Source: Desulfuromonas sp.
Lineage (GTDB): Bacteria > Desulfobacterota > Desulfuromonadia > Desulfuromonadales > UBA2294
DNA: 48,138 bases
Assembly: GCA_002868925.1 (NCBI GenBank)
Contig: PKTZ01000208.1
Span: 1-48,138, forward strand
Reading direction: 5' to 3'
This document shows positions 10,717 through 22,636 of the stretch, piece by piece (position 1 is the first letter of the stretch; the number at the start of each line of letters is the position of its first letter). The position numbers and the translations under genes were made by a program. A model generated the notes under the pieces. The model was given only the letters and a program-made list of their open reading frames with translations. It searched no databases and was not told where the DNA came from.

Positions 10717-11484
10717 TCAGGGCAAACCCAGATCGAAATCGGTAAGATTTTTATCGAGCAGATGACGCGGCTGCACGTTGCCGAGCGCGGTGAGCATGCT
10801 CTTTTTCAGGTGCCGGTTCTCGGTCGCCAGCTCACGGATCAGCCCTTTCATCCGTTGCCTTTTCTGGTCGACTTCGCCGCAGACCGGACAGGCGCAGCAG
10901 ACGATCGGGAATTGCTGCTCGCGACTGAAACGGATGATCTCACCCTCCTCGACATAGACCAACGGCCGGATGACCGTGTGCCTGCCGTTATCGGCGGCGA
11001 GCTTGGGACTCATCGCCTTCAGGCTACCGACGTAGAACTGGTTGAGCAGCAGGGTCTCGATAAAGTCGTCGAGGTGGTGGCCGAGGGCAATCTTGTTGCA
11101 ACCGAGCTCATCGGCCAGAGTGTAGAGCACCCCCCGGCGCAAGCGCGCGCAGAACGAGCAGTAGGAGGTGCCAGGTTTCCGCTTTTCCTCGATGATCTCG
11201 TAGCAGTTGGTCGATTCCACCCGGTATTCGAAACCATGATCGGCGAGGTGCTTTTCGACCACCTCCTTGCGGAAGCCGGGGAAGCCGGAGTCGACGTTGA
11301 CCGCGACCAGTTCATACTTGATCGGCGCCCGACGGCGCAAGGCGTCGAGAACGTGCAGCAGGGTGTAGGAGTCCTTGCCGCCGGAGACGCCGACCGCGAT
11401 CCGGTCCCCCTCCTCGATCAGGTTGAAGTCACCGACCGCTTTGCCGGTCAAGCGCTTGATCCGTTGGAACAGTGATCCTTGCAA
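10717..11484 (-). CDS. ttcA: tRNA 2-thiocytidine biosynthesis protein TtcA
   Basis: ATP-dependent enzyme that thiolates C32 of certain tRNAs. The PP-loop SGGKDSYTLLHVL, the first Cys pair (SYCSFC), GHHLDDFIETLLLN and the C-terminal CPVCG are all present, as expected for this Fe-S-dependent family. An open frame continues upstream to an ATG at 11568, but that extension (RLTPCKIPPDRLK) is not family-like. The TTG at 11484 has AAGGA 8 bases before it and gives a 255-residue protein starting just before GSLFQRIKRLTG. I therefore prefer TTG as the start; the upstream ATG remains possible. Confidence 0.9.
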   Translation of the reverse strand: MQGSLFQRIKRLTGKAVGDFNLIEEGDRIAVGVSGGKDSYTLLHVLDALRRRAPIKYELVAVNVDSGFPGFRKEVVEKHLADHGFEYRVESTNCYEIIEEKRKPGTSYCSFCARLRRGVLYTLADELGCNKIALGHHLDDFIETLLLNQFYVGSLKAMSPKLAADNGRHTVIRPLVYVEEGEIIRFSREQQFPIVCCACPVCGEVDQKRQRMKGLIRELATENRHLKKSMLTALGNVQPRHLLDKNLTDFDLGLP

Positions 11485-11584
11485 AACAATTTTCCTTTTA
11501 TGAATTAAGCAGTTCGGCTGTTTTAATCGATCTGGCGGAATTTTGCAAGGGGTAAGGCGAAAGAGCATCCCCCCTGAAACGAAA

Positions 11585-11609
11585 CAAGGCGGCCAATCCG
11601 GCCGCCTTG
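11585..11609 (-). terminator. Intrinsic terminator of the RND efflux operon
   Basis: A perfect 10-bp stem (CAAGGCGGCC/GGCCGCCTTG) with a 5-base loop lies 25 bases after the RND permease stop. On the minus strand it is followed by TTTCGTTTC, so it best serves the efflux operon. Confidence 0.75.
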
Positions 11610-11633
11610 CAGTCGATCGTTATTTCATTCCCC

Positions 11634-14797
<3,164 letters not shown>

Positions 14798-14801
<4 letters not shown>

Positions 14802-15982
14802 TGCGCATTCTCCTGCATCTGCGGCCGCAGCAGCATCCCGTCAACCGCCGCCGCGAGACCGGTCAGCACGACCCGCGCCCCCGGCTCGATTCCGGATGCG
14901 ATCAGGATTTCCTGCCGCTCGCGGCGGATAATCTCGACCTTTTCGATCTTCAACCTGTCATCATCGGTCACAGTCCAGACGGTATCGTTATCGCGCAGGG
15001 ACTGGCGCGGGATGGCGATCACCCCGTCCAGGACATCCCCGTGCAGGGTGACCCCAACGAACATGCCCGGTTTGAGCCCGGTCCGGTCTTCTCCGTCTAC
15101 TGAACCGCCGAACGGATCGCTGACCGCGACCACGACCTTGGCCATCCGGTTTTGCGGGTCGACCTCGCCGAGGGATCGGGAGATCCGGCCCGACCATTCG
15201 AACCTCTTCTCTCCGAGCTGCATGTGAACCTGGGCGGTCGAACCAGCCCCTTGCGTCGACTCGCCGGGGATCTGCAACCAGACCTGCTCTTCCAGTGGGA
15301 TCGGCACCACGATTTCGACCTCGTCGGTCCCGGCGACTTTCGCCACCGCGGTCCCGGCCCGCAGATACTGGCCGATATCGACCTGCTCGGAACGGACATA
15401 GCAATTAAACGGGGCGTAAACTTTGGTCCGGGCCAGGTCGAGTTCGGCCTGTTCGACCATCGACCGGGCAGACGCCACCTGCGCCTTTGCCGCCTTCAGT
15501 TGCGGTTCGTACAGGGTCAACGGATTTGCCTGCTTTGTGCTGTCGCTTTCGATCCGATCCCATTCGAGACGGGCGATCTCGGCCTGACTCTCGTTGCGCA
15601 TCAGCTCGAGTTCGGCCTGGGCCAGGCTCGCCTTCGCCCGTTCCAGCGCCAGCCGGTAGTCGACAGCCTCAATGGCGAAGAGCATCTCTCCTTTCTTGAA
15701 GAAACCACCTTCAACCATCTGCGCGGCGAGTGTTTCGACCTTGCCGCTGACCTGGGGCGTGATATCGGCTTCCTGGCGCGCCTGCACGGTACCGGTCCCG
15801 AGAACGGTAATCTGCCGCTCACCTGCACTGGCCGCCATCACCTCGATCAGCGGTCCGGCAAACGCGGTCGCCCGCTTCTGAGGCACCGAACGGGTCTTGA
15901 CCATCACCACCGTGATCAGGATACAAACCAGTAAAATCAGGATCGGCAGACCGACTTTCAACAATTTCTCTTTTTTGCTCAT
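14798..15982 (-). CDS. RND efflux periplasmic adaptor (membrane fusion protein)
   Basis: Links the inner-membrane RND pump to the outer-membrane channel. Residues about 8-28 are a hydrophobic N-terminal anchor (VGLPILILLVCILITVVMV). A biotinyl-lipoyl half (ARQEADITPQVSGKVETL) follows, then an alpha-helical hairpin rich in Ala/Glu/Leu (RAKASLAQAELELMRNESQ), the second lipoyl half (VYAPFNCYVRSEQVDIGQYL) and beta-barrel/MP domains. Length (394) is typical. It starts 3 bases after the outer-membrane factor stop and overlaps the permease start. Confidence 0.94.
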
Positions 15983-15985
15983 GAC

Positions 15986-17404
15986 TTAGTTATCCTGTTT
16001 GGCATTCCGCTGTTCGATTTCTTCCATCATCCACTCGCCGCCGAGCGCCCGGGCCAGGCTGATCCGGGCCGAGAGCAGCTGCCGGCGGGCTGTCAAAAGC
16101 CGGCTTCTCGCCTCGAAGTGGCCCCGCTGCGCGGTCAGGACCGGCAGGTAATCAGTCACCCCGAGGTTGTAGCGATCGAGAGCCAGACGCAGGGTCGAAC
16201 CGGTCGCCTCTTCCATTCGGACCAGACTCGCGATCCGCTGTTCGGTTTCACGGTTGTCGGCCAGTGCATCCTCGACCTCCTGAAACGCCTCGAGCACCGC
16301 CTGTTGGTAAGCGGCAACCCGCTCCCGGACCACGGCCCGGCTCTTGCTAACCTCGGCCCGGCGCCGGCCGGCATCGATCAGCGGCATGGTCAGGTTGCCG
16401 AGCAGCCTCCAGAAATCACCTTCGATCAGGCCTGTCGAAAGATCCTGTCGACTCGATCCGTAACGGCCGATCAGGTTGATCGACGGAAAGCGATCGGCGA
16501 TCGCCGCCGCGACCGAGGCATCGGCCGCCTCGACAAGATGCAGCGACGACCGCAGGTCGGGCCGGCGATTGATCAAGTCCGAGGGCAGACCGACCGGGAA
16601 GAGCTCCGGGGTCGGCGGAATCACCGCCAGTTCGCCGCCGAAGCTGCGGTCCGGGTAATGCCCGAGCAGCACCGCCAGGGCGTGCTCGGTCGTCGCCAGG
16701 TTGCCGGCGTAGAGGTGCTGATTCGCCTCGGCACCGCTCAGGCTCTGCCGTGCCTGGTAGAGGTCGACGGCCGGCACCAGGCCGAGCCGGTAACGCTCCT
16801 CGACCGTCTCGACCGTCTGCCGGTAGGAGTCGACCGTCTCTTCGGTCAACGCCAGTTGAGCCCGCTGCTCGACCGCAAGGTAGTAGAGTTCGGCCAGGTT
16901 GGCCGAGAGGGTCAGGTAGAGCGACTGCAGCTCTTCACGGGAAGCGCTGAACGCTTTTCCGGCTGCTTTCGCCCGCGAAGCGAGCTTACCCCAGATATCG
17001 AGTTCGAAGGCGGCCGCCCCGTTCAAGCTGTAGCTATCGCCATCGACATCGCCGAACGCCGAGGGTTCCTCGAACTTGCTCGCCTGCCCTTCGAGAGAAA
17101 AAGACGGCCAGCGGGCGCTGCGGGTGGTGGTCAGGGTTGACTCGGCCTGCTGCAGCCGCGCCATCACCTGCTCGATCTGCAGGTTATCGGCAAACAGCGA
17201 CGCCATCATCCGGTTCAACTCCCCGTCGTCGAAACGCAGCCACCAGCGTCCGCTGGCAACCTCGCCGGCATCCTGTTGCTGCAGCTCGACGAAAGAGGCC
17301 GGTATCGCATCGGGCGGCGCAACCTCGGTCGGCCGGTGCAGAGCACAGCCCGACAATGCCAGCAGCAGACTGCAAAATACAGGGAGAGGATAAAATCGTT
17401 TCAT
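15986..17404 (-). CDS. TolC/NodT-type outer-membrane efflux lipoprotein
   Basis: Outer-membrane channel of the tripartite pump. Residues 1-19 form a lipoprotein signal ending in the lipobox LSGC, as in NodT/OprM proteins. Two repeats of the OEP helical-hairpin domain follow, with family segments such as AAFELDIWGKLASRAKA and the second-repeat counterpart FPSINLIGRYG. Length 472 is normal. Its ATG overlaps the TGA of the upstream TetR gene (ATGA), giving translational coupling to the regulator. Confidence 0.94.
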   Translation of the reverse strand: MKRFYPLPVFCSLLLALSGCALHRPTEVAPPDAIPASFVELQQQDAGEVASGRWWLRFDDGELNRMMASLFADNLQIEQVMARLQQAESTLTTTRSARWPSFSLEGQASKFEEPSAFGDVDGDSYSLNGAAAFELDIWGKLASRAKAAGKAFSASREELQSLYLTLSANLAELYYLAVEQRAQLALTEETVDSYRQTVETVEERYRLGLVPAVDLYQARQSLSGAEANQHLYAGNLATTEHALAVLLGHYPDRSFGGELAVIPPTPELFPVGLPSDLINRRPDLRSSLHLVEAADASVAAAIADRFPSINLIGRYGSSRQDLSTGLIEGDFWRLLGNLTMPLIDAGRRRAEVSKSRAVVRERVAAYQQAVLEAFQEVEDALADNRETEQRIASLVRMEEATGSTLRLALDRYNLGVTDYLPVLTAQRGHFEARSRLLTARRQLLSARISLARALGGEWMMEEIEQRNAKQDN

Positions 17405-18030
17405 CGCTCCACCCCCGCGGTAATAAAATCGAGCAATTCTGTCGTTAAGTGGTCGATATCGACATTCCGGTTCAACCCCTCCGGCAGCAGCTCAAGCTTG
17501 GTCAGAACCCGCATCATGTGAGTGGTCGAACCGAGGGCAAAATGCAGCCGCCAGAAGATAGTATCGGCATCGAGGTCGGGTCGCGACATCTTCAGCAACT
17601 CGAAGAAGGTCATGAACAGCGGCATGATGTGGTGAATGAAGACGTTGCGGACGGTGTCGTCCGGGTCTGTGATCGCCCGGGCGACCAGGGTGCTGAAGTT
17701 TTCATTGCCGGGATCCTGGCAGCAGAAATTGACTGTCGGCACGATGAAGGCCTCGAGCACTGCCCTCGGTTCCGGCGCCCGTTGCGCTGCCACCGCCTCC
17801 TGTCTGACCGCCTCCAGTTTCTCCATGCGGATCGCGTTGAGCGGTACCAGGCGCCGGGTCAGGACCTCCTAGAGCAGCGCCTCCTTGGAGCCGAAGTGAT
17901 AGTTAACCGCCGCCAGGTTAACGTCGGCCTCGGAGGTAATCGACCTGAGCGAGGCGAAATGGAAACCGTCGCGGGCAAAAAGCGTCTCCGCCGCATCAAG
18001 GATGCGGGTCTTGGTATCGGGTTGACTCAT
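17401..18030 (-). pseudogene. TetR-family regulator of the efflux operon, interrupted by an amber codon
   Basis: Residues from ATG 18030 (AAGGAAGG, 9 bases upstream) form a classic TetR helix-turn-helix domain: TKTRILDAAETLFARDGF, then VNLAAVNYHFGSKEALL. An in-frame TAG at 17869-17871 then stops translation. The same frame continues with EVLTRRLVPLNAIRMEKLEAV and a normal TetR C-terminal ligand domain to 17401, about 209 codons in all. A single C-to-T change from CAG (Gln) would explain it. The C-terminal part has an ATG at 17826 but no ribosome binding site. TetR self-repression and repression of the pump would be lost if the stop is real. Sequencing error or natural suppression is the alternative. 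Confidence 0.88.
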
Positions 18031-18055
18031 GAGCGAGAACCTTCCTTCAGAGTTC

Positions 18056-18088
18056 AATATAATCGATTAAAACAAACGTTTGAATTAA
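18056..18088 (-). promoter_or_regulatory. Promoter and palindromic operator of the tetR-RND operon
   Basis: A perfect palindrome CAAACGTTTG (18073-18082) is flanked symmetrically by TTAA on both sides (18067-18070 and 18085-18088), a layout typical for TetR dimers. On the minus strand it overlaps a possible -35 (TTCAAA, 18084-18079) placed 17 bases from a -10 TATATT (18061-18056). A bound repressor would block the promoter of tetR and the pump genes. Confidence 0.6.
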
Positions 18089-18185
18089 ATGTCAAGGATA
18101 TTTGCACGATCAATTGCGAAGAGTTCTGCCGCATGGTAATAATATCGCTTGTGACCGTCTGTTATTGCATTGTTCAGGAGGAATC

Positions 18186-19235
18186 ATGAGTTCGCAAGCT
18201 ACCGGAGCCCGGATCCTGCTCACCCTCGCCGCCTTCGTCATCGTCGTCGCCGGACTACGCGAAGCGGAGGCGATCATCGTCCCCTTCCTGCTGTCGGCCC
18301 TGGTCGCCATGATCTGCACCCCGCCCCTGTTCTGGCTGCAGCGCAAAGGGGTTCCGACCGCCCTTTCGGTGCTGATCATCGTCGGCGCCATCATGGTCAT
18401 CGGTTTCATCTTCGGCACCATCATCGGCACCTCGCTCAACAGCTTCGCCACCAACGCTCCTACCTACCAGGCCCGGTTGAAAGAGGAGACCGCTTCATTG
18501 TTGGGCTGGCTGCAGGGGCATGGCGTCGACATCTCGATGAAGGTTCTCAACGATTACTTCGATCCATCCCGGGCAATGCAGATGATCACCGCCAGTCTCA
18601 AGCAGCTCGGCGGGGTTCTGACCAACGCCTTTCTGATCCTGATCACCGTCGTCTTCATCCTGCTCGAAGCATCAGGCCTGCCGATCAAGTTGCGCCAGGC
18701 GCTCGGCAACCCGGATGAATCGATGAGGCATTTCAAAAAAATCACCGAAAACGTCAAGCATTACCTCGCCCTGAAAACTCTGCTCAGCCTCGGCACCGGA
18801 ATCTGCGTGACCATCCTGCTGCTGATTCTCGGCGTCGACTACGCCGTACTCTGGGGGATCATCGCCTTTTTGTTCAACTACGTGCCGAACATCGGCTCGA
18901 TCATCGCTTCGGTGCCGGCGGTGCTGCTCGCCTTTATCCAGTTCGGCCCCGGCAAGGCAACGATCGTCGCCGGCGGCTACCTGGCGATCAACATGCTGTT
19001 CGGCCCGGTCATCGAACCGAAGGTCATGGGCCGTGGACTCGGGCTCTCGACCCTGGTCGTCTTCCTCTCTCTCGTCTTCTGGGGCTGGGTCCTCGGGCCG
19101 GTCGGGATGCTGCTGTCGGTTGTTTTGACCATGATCGTCAAGATCGCGCTGGAAAGCCGCAAGGATACCCGCTGGCTCGGCATCCTGCTCGGCAACCCGG
19201 AAGCGCCGGAGCCGGTCGAGGTCGAAGAGTCCTGA
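18186..19235 (+). CDS. AI-2E family transporter-like membrane protein
   Basis: A 349-residue polytopic inner-membrane protein of the AI-2E/TqsA/PerM family (pfam01594). The N-terminal pair of helices (ILLTLAAFVIVVAGL and FLLSALVAMICTPPLFWL), a middle soluble stretch, and C-terminal helices with the family signature GVDYAVLWGIIAFLFNYVPNIGSIIASVPAVLLA are visible. Family members export small molecules or ions (some are Na+/H+ antiporters); substrate here is not known. The start is ATG 18186 after AGGAGG, not the in-frame ATG at 18102. It is divergent from the tetR-RND operon. Confidence 0.92.
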   Translation: MSSQATGARILLTLAAFVIVVAGLREAEAIIVPFLLSALVAMICTPPLFWLQRKGVPTALSVLIIVGAIMVIGFIFGTIIGTSLNSFATNAPTYQARLKEETASLLGWLQGHGVDISMKVLNDYFDPSRAMQMITASLKQLGGVLTNAFLILITVVFILLEASGLPIKLRQALGNPDESMRHFKKITENVKHYLALKTLLSLGTGICVTILLLILGVDYAVLWGIIAFLFNYVPNIGSIIASVPAVLLAFIQFGPGKATIVAGGYLAINMLFGPVIEPKVMGRGLGLSTLVVFLSLVFWGWVLGPVGMLLSVVLTMIVKIALESRKDTRWLGILLGNPEAPEPVEVEES

Positions 19236-19236
19236 G

Positions 19237-19586
19237 GTGAAAGCGACCCGCCTCTTCAGTGGCGATGACGGCGAATCGCATTTCGAAGATTTCGATATCC
19301 CGCTATCCGATAGCGGCGCGATCGGCCATCTCTCGGAACAGTTCGGTACAACCAGCATCATCTTCCGCGAGACCACGGCGATTACGATTTTTCCTGGCAT
19401 ACTGCGCCGCAAAGACAATACGTGATCAGGCTCGAGGGGAAGGTCGATATCGAGATCGGTGAAGGCACCGTCCGCCGCTTCGGGCCGGGAGACATCCTCC
19501 TCGCCGAGGACACTACCGGCCGGGGGCATATCAGCCGGGCCGTCGCCGGTGAGCCGCGCCGCTCAATTTTCATTACGCTTGATTGA
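19237..19586 (+). pseudogene. Small cupin protein gene with a one-base frameshift
   Basis: From GTG 19237 the frame reads KATRLFSGDDGESHFEDFDIPL and SEQFGTTSIIFRET. From about 19378 the adjacent frame reads DYDFSWHTAPQRQYVIRLEG, then [29 protein letters not shown] and ITLD before a TGA at 19584-19586. Joined, they make one about 116-residue cupin-fold protein of the type with WHxAPxRQYVI. One base is missing near 19370-19379. The gene begins one base after the AI-2E stop. It is either a recent pseudogene or a sequencing error; no slippery heptamer suggests programmed shifting. Confidence 0.8.
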
Positions 19587-19656
19587 CCCTTCCCAGCGGT
19601 CTGCTAATCTCTAAGCAGAGCATTATGTGCCGCCCCTTCCGGCCGGGAGATAACCG

Positions 19657-20028
19657 ATGAGTAAAGAGAGAAAGTTTCAGCGCATTCCTTTTTTATGCCA
19701 GTCCGTGGTCAAGTGCAGCGACCGTAACTATGCGGCCGAACTGCTCGACATCTCGATGAAGGGCGCCCTGCTCAATATCCGTGACCTGCCCGATGGGCAG
19801 CTCGGGCACACCTGCTTTATCGATATCAAGCTGGAGAGCAGCGACATCCACCTGCTGTTCGAGGCAAAACTGGTCCACCGGGAGGGGGAACACGCCGGCT
19901 ATGTCTTTCAGAGTGAAAATCTCGAAACCTTTACCCACCTGCGCCGCCTGCTCGAGCTGAACCTCGGTGACGACGCCATCGTCAATCGAGAGTTGTCCGA
20001 CCTGTTAACGCCGGAAAACAATGAATAA
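19657..20028 (+). CDS. Small PilZ domain protein
   Basis: A stand-alone 123-residue PilZ domain, expected to bind cyclic di-GMP in the cytoplasm. Both ligand motifs are intact: the Arg motif in KERKFQRIPF (RxxxR type) at the N-terminus and LLDISMKGALL (DxSxxG) near residue 29-37. The remaining beta strands (FEAKLVHREGEHAGYVFQSEN) match the barrel. A PilZ-only protein works by contacting a partner, which is not identifiable here. GGGAG lies upstream of ATG 19657. An inverted repeat TCTGCT...AGCAGA at 19600-19619 lies in its leader. Confidence 0.9.
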   Translation: MSKERKFQRIPFLCQSVVKCSDRNYAAELLDISMKGALLNIRDLPDGQLGHTCFIDIKLESSDIHLLFEAKLVHREGEHAGYVFQSENLETFTHLRRLLELNLGDDAIVNRELSDLLTPENNE

Positions 20029-20196
20029 CAGACAGGAATTAAAACAGGGGCTCCGACTCTTCCGAGTCGGACCATCAAAAAGCAGCCGATAAAAACATTT
20101 CTTTCTCTGGCAATAAAAAAATCAATTCTGTATCATATGTGTCGACTTTTCGTGCACGCATTATCAACCTGATCTCTCGGGTTTAACCAAAGTAGT

Positions 20197-20213
20197 TGGG
20201 CCCAATATTTGCT
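20197..20213 (+). promoter_or_regulatory. Possible sigma-54-type promoter before the small membrane protein
   Basis: GGG-CCCAATATTT-GCT keeps the GG-N10-GC spacing and has TTTGCT at the -12 side, but the -24 side is poor (GGGCCC instead of TGGCAC). Transcription would start near 20224. Weak evidence. Confidence 0.25.
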
Positions 20214-20287
20214 TTAATTCAGCTTATTAATTTTATCATTTTTCCTATAGACAAAGCATATTCCTTATCGTTTTTTTTAAGCAACCA

Positions 20288-20728
20288 ATGAACCGTTCAG
20301 CCCTAAATCGCATCTTTTTGCTTTTTATTTTCTTCTCCTCCGTAGCCAGTCCGACCTGGGCGGTACAGGCGCACGGAGGGGCCGAGGGACTGGTCTCCCA
20401 CCAGATCGGACACATCCTCTTTACTATCGGCATGGCCTACCTCCTGCTCCGTCTCCGGACCATCCGTTTTCAAAAGAAAGGCTGGTTCGAATTCAAGCTG
20501 TTTCTCGTTTTACTGATCGCCTGGAACATTATGACGTTCACCGGCCACTGGATGAACGAAATCGTGCCGGCAGAAAAGTTCGTCAAATCCCAAAACCACA
20601 CCGCAACCTTCCGTATCGATAATCTTTTCGATGGCATTTACTATGCCACCCGGCTCGATCATCTTATCCTTGTCCCCTCTTTCCTCTTCCTGCTGGTCGC
20701 CCTCAAAAAGTGGAGGAGGGAAGTATGA
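20288..20728 (+). CDS. Small membrane protein paired with a histidine kinase
   Basis: No named family recognised. The 146-residue product has a signal peptide (RIFLLFIFFSSVASPTWA), then hydrophobic segments at IGHILFTIGMAYLLLRL, FKLFLVLLIAWNIMTFTGHW and LDHLILVPSFLFLLVAL. Several histidines lie at membrane borders (AHGG, SHQIGH, TGHW, RLDH), a pattern that could bind heme or metal; that is inference. Its stop overlaps the kinase start (ATGA), so the two proteins are very likely made together and may form one sensor unit. The ribosome binding site is poor. Confidence 0.75.
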   Translation: MNRSALNRIFLLFIFFSSVASPTWAVQAHGGAEGLVSHQIGHILFTIGMAYLLLRLRTIRFQKKGWFEFKLFLVLLIAWNIMTFTGHWMNEIVPAEKFVKSQNHTATFRIDNLFDGIYYATRLDHLILVPSFLFLLVALKKWRREV

Positions 20729-22575
20729 TCGTCCCCTGGCGCCCGGTCGTTTTCTGTGACATCGGCGGATCGGTACTGATGCTGCTCCTCTCCTGCTGGT
20801 GCGCCCATCTCGCCTGGCAGCTGACCCGATCAAGGCCGGACAACATCTTCCGCAATTATATTTTCCTCTTTACGCTGGCGATTGTCTTCTTCTCCATTTC
20901 CCGTTCCTTCGGCCACCTGGTCAAGCAGATCCTGCTGCTCAATGACATGCCACTGATCTGGCAAGAGATTGCTCCGTTCAGCGGCGCGCTTAACTCGACC
21001 GCCTTCGTCGTTATCTTTGCCTTCGGCATCTCCTTCCAGCGTTTCCAGAAGGTGCATAACGAGATCGAAAACTACAAGAACAACCTCGAGGAGATGATCG
21101 AAGAACGGACGGATGAACTGGAGAAATCGAGGAACACCCTCGAGAACATTCTCAACAACTCCAATCCGACCAACATCACCGACCTCAATTTCAATATGAT
21201 CCGGGCCAACGACGCCTACTACCAGATCTGGCCGCGCACCGGAGTAGAAGACGATGTCGTAAGGTGTTACGATTCACGGCCCGGCGTCCACTGTCATACC
21301 GACAGTTGCCCGCTGGTGCAGATTATCGGCGGACGGGAAGTGGTGACCCAGGAGGTCTCGAAGCAGTTCGGCGAGGAAACCCGGCATTTTATCCTGACCG
21401 CCCGTCCGTTCCGGGATATCGACGGCAAGCTGCTCGGCATGGTCGAAACCCTGCAGGACATCACCCTGCGCAAGCAGGCCGAGATCGCCCTGGTCGAAAG
21501 TGAATCGCGCTTTCGTAAGATTTTCGAATCGAACCCCGACCCGGTGATCCTCGCCCGGATGAAGGAGGGAACTATCCTCGACGTCAACCGCTCGTTCGAA
21601 ACGGTGACTGGGCTGTCACGGCAGGAAGCAATCGATCAAAGACCGGAAGACCTCGGCCTCTGGGCCGATCTCGAATCACAGGAACCGTTCCGGCAGACCC
21701 TGAAGAGCCGGGGCGAGATCAGTAATTACGAGGCCAACTTCCGGGTCGGCAGTGGAGAGGTCCGGACCGGCCTGGTTTCGGCGAGTGTGCTGCGGGTCAG
21801 CAAGGAACCCTGTATTTTGCTGGTTATCCGGGATATCACCACCGAAAAGGCGGCGGAGCGGACGCTGATCGAAATGGATCGGATGAAGAGCGAGTTCATC
21901 TCGACCGCAGCCCACGAACTGAGCACTCCCTTAAGCACGATGATGGGCTACACCGAGTTTCTGCGCAATCCGGAGGAGTTCGACAGTTTCAGCGACGAAC
22001 AGAAGCTCGATTTCATCAATGAAATCTATGAAAACGGCGAATCCCTGAGCCGGATCATTTCCGACCTGCTCGATATCAGCCGGATCGAGAGCGGCAACCC
22101 GATTCCGCTGGTCCTGCAGCGTTGCAACCTGCCGACCCTGCTCGGCAAGAAAATCCGGGCCTTTACCACCCATAATCCCGAGCACCGTTTCCGGCTCGAA
22201 CTGCCGGAAACGATTGAAAACCCCTCGATCCAGATCGATCGCCAGCGCTTCAACCAGGTTCTCGAAAACCTGCTGAGCAACGCGGTCAAGTATTCAGCCG
22301 CCGGGACAGAAATCGTCCTGCACGGACGTGAACTGGATAACGGGTGGGAGATCCGGGTCGAAGACCAAGGGGTCGGCATGAACGATGAACAGATCGCGCA
22401 TGTTTTCGATAAATTCTACCGCGCCGACGCCTCGAACACCGCCGTCAGCGGTCTCGGCCTCGGCATGAGCGTGGTCAAGCAGGCGGTCGAAGCCCACCAC
22501 GGTACAATCCGGGTCGAAAGTGCCGAGGGGAAAGGGACAACCGTCATCGTCACCCTCCCCTACACGGCCGAGTAG
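20725..22575 (+). CDS. Membrane PAS-PAS histidine kinase with a Cys-bearing PAS domain
   Basis: A 616-residue sensor kinase starting at ATG 20725, overlapping the previous stop. Three membrane helices (about residues 13-33, 45-62, 90-105) are followed by a coiled coil (107-140), PAS1 (about 140-255) with Cys181, Cys190 and Cys195 (RCYDSRPGVHCHTDSCPL), PAS2 (about 260-378), the dimerisation/phospho-acceptor domain with His397 (AAHELSTPL; Ser replaces the usual Arg) and a full HATPase domain (N-box NQVLENLLSNAVKYS, VEDQGVGM, GLGLGM). The Cys triad may hold a metal, heme or redox centre. No cognate receiver gene follows, so it is an orphan. Confidence 0.92.
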   Translation: MIVPWRPVVFCDIGGSVLMLLLSCWCAHLAWQLTRSRPDNIFRNYIFLFTLAIVFFSISRSFGHLVKQILLLNDMPLIWQEIAPFSGALNSTAFVVIFAFGISFQRFQKVHNEIENYKNNLEEMIEERTDELEKSRNTLENILNNSNPTNITDLNFNMIRANDAYYQIWPRTGVEDDVVRCYDSRPGVHCHTDSCPLVQIIGGREVVTQEVSKQFGEETRHFILTARPFRDIDGKLLGMVETLQDITLRKQAEIALVESESRFRKIFESNPDPVILARMKEGTILDVNRSFETVTGLSRQEAIDQRPEDLGLWADLESQEPFRQTLKSRGEISNYEANFRVGSGEVRTGLVSASVLRVSKEPCILLVIRDITTEKAAERTLIEMDRMKSEFISTAAHELSTPLSTMMGYTEFLRNPEEFDSFSDEQKLDFINEIYENGESLSRIISDLLDISRIESGNPIPLVLQRCNLPTLLGKKIRAFTTHNPEHRFRLELPETIENPSIQIDRQRFNQVLENLLSNAVKYSAAGTEIVLHGRELDNGWEIRVEDQGVGMNDEQIAHVFDKFYRADASNTAVSGLGLGMSVVKQAVEAHHGTIRVESAEGKGTTVIVTLPYTAE

Positions 22576-22636
22576 TAGACCGCTCCACCAGCCGATCCCT
22601 CCCCCAAGATATCTGCAATGCCCTGCCCTCGCAAGG

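Noticed and set aside
11485-11568. The upstream ATG of ttcA as the start
   Set aside because: The extra 28 residues are not family-like and the ATG lies close to the RND terminator; TTG 11484 has a well-placed AAGGA.
17401-17826. The C-terminal TetR fragment as an independent gene
   Set aside because: Its ATG has no ribosome site, the frame is continuous with the upstream DNA-binding domain, and it lacks a DNA-binding domain of its own. The AGGAGG created at the stop is not followed by a usable start codon at normal distance.
17869-17871. Amber codon read as pyrrolysine in the TetR gene
   Set aside because: TetR proteins do not use pyrrolysine, and no pyrrolysine genes are in the window. 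A CAG-to-TAG mutation or sequencing error is simpler.
19365-19385. Programmed frameshifting in the cupin gene
   Set aside because: There is no slippery heptamer or clear downstream pseudoknot; a simple one-base deletion is more likely.
20052-20071. Hairpin TCCGACTC-TTCC-GAGTCGGA as a terminator for the PilZ gene
   Set aside because: The stem is good, but no T-tract follows on either strand, so I do not call it an intrinsic terminator.
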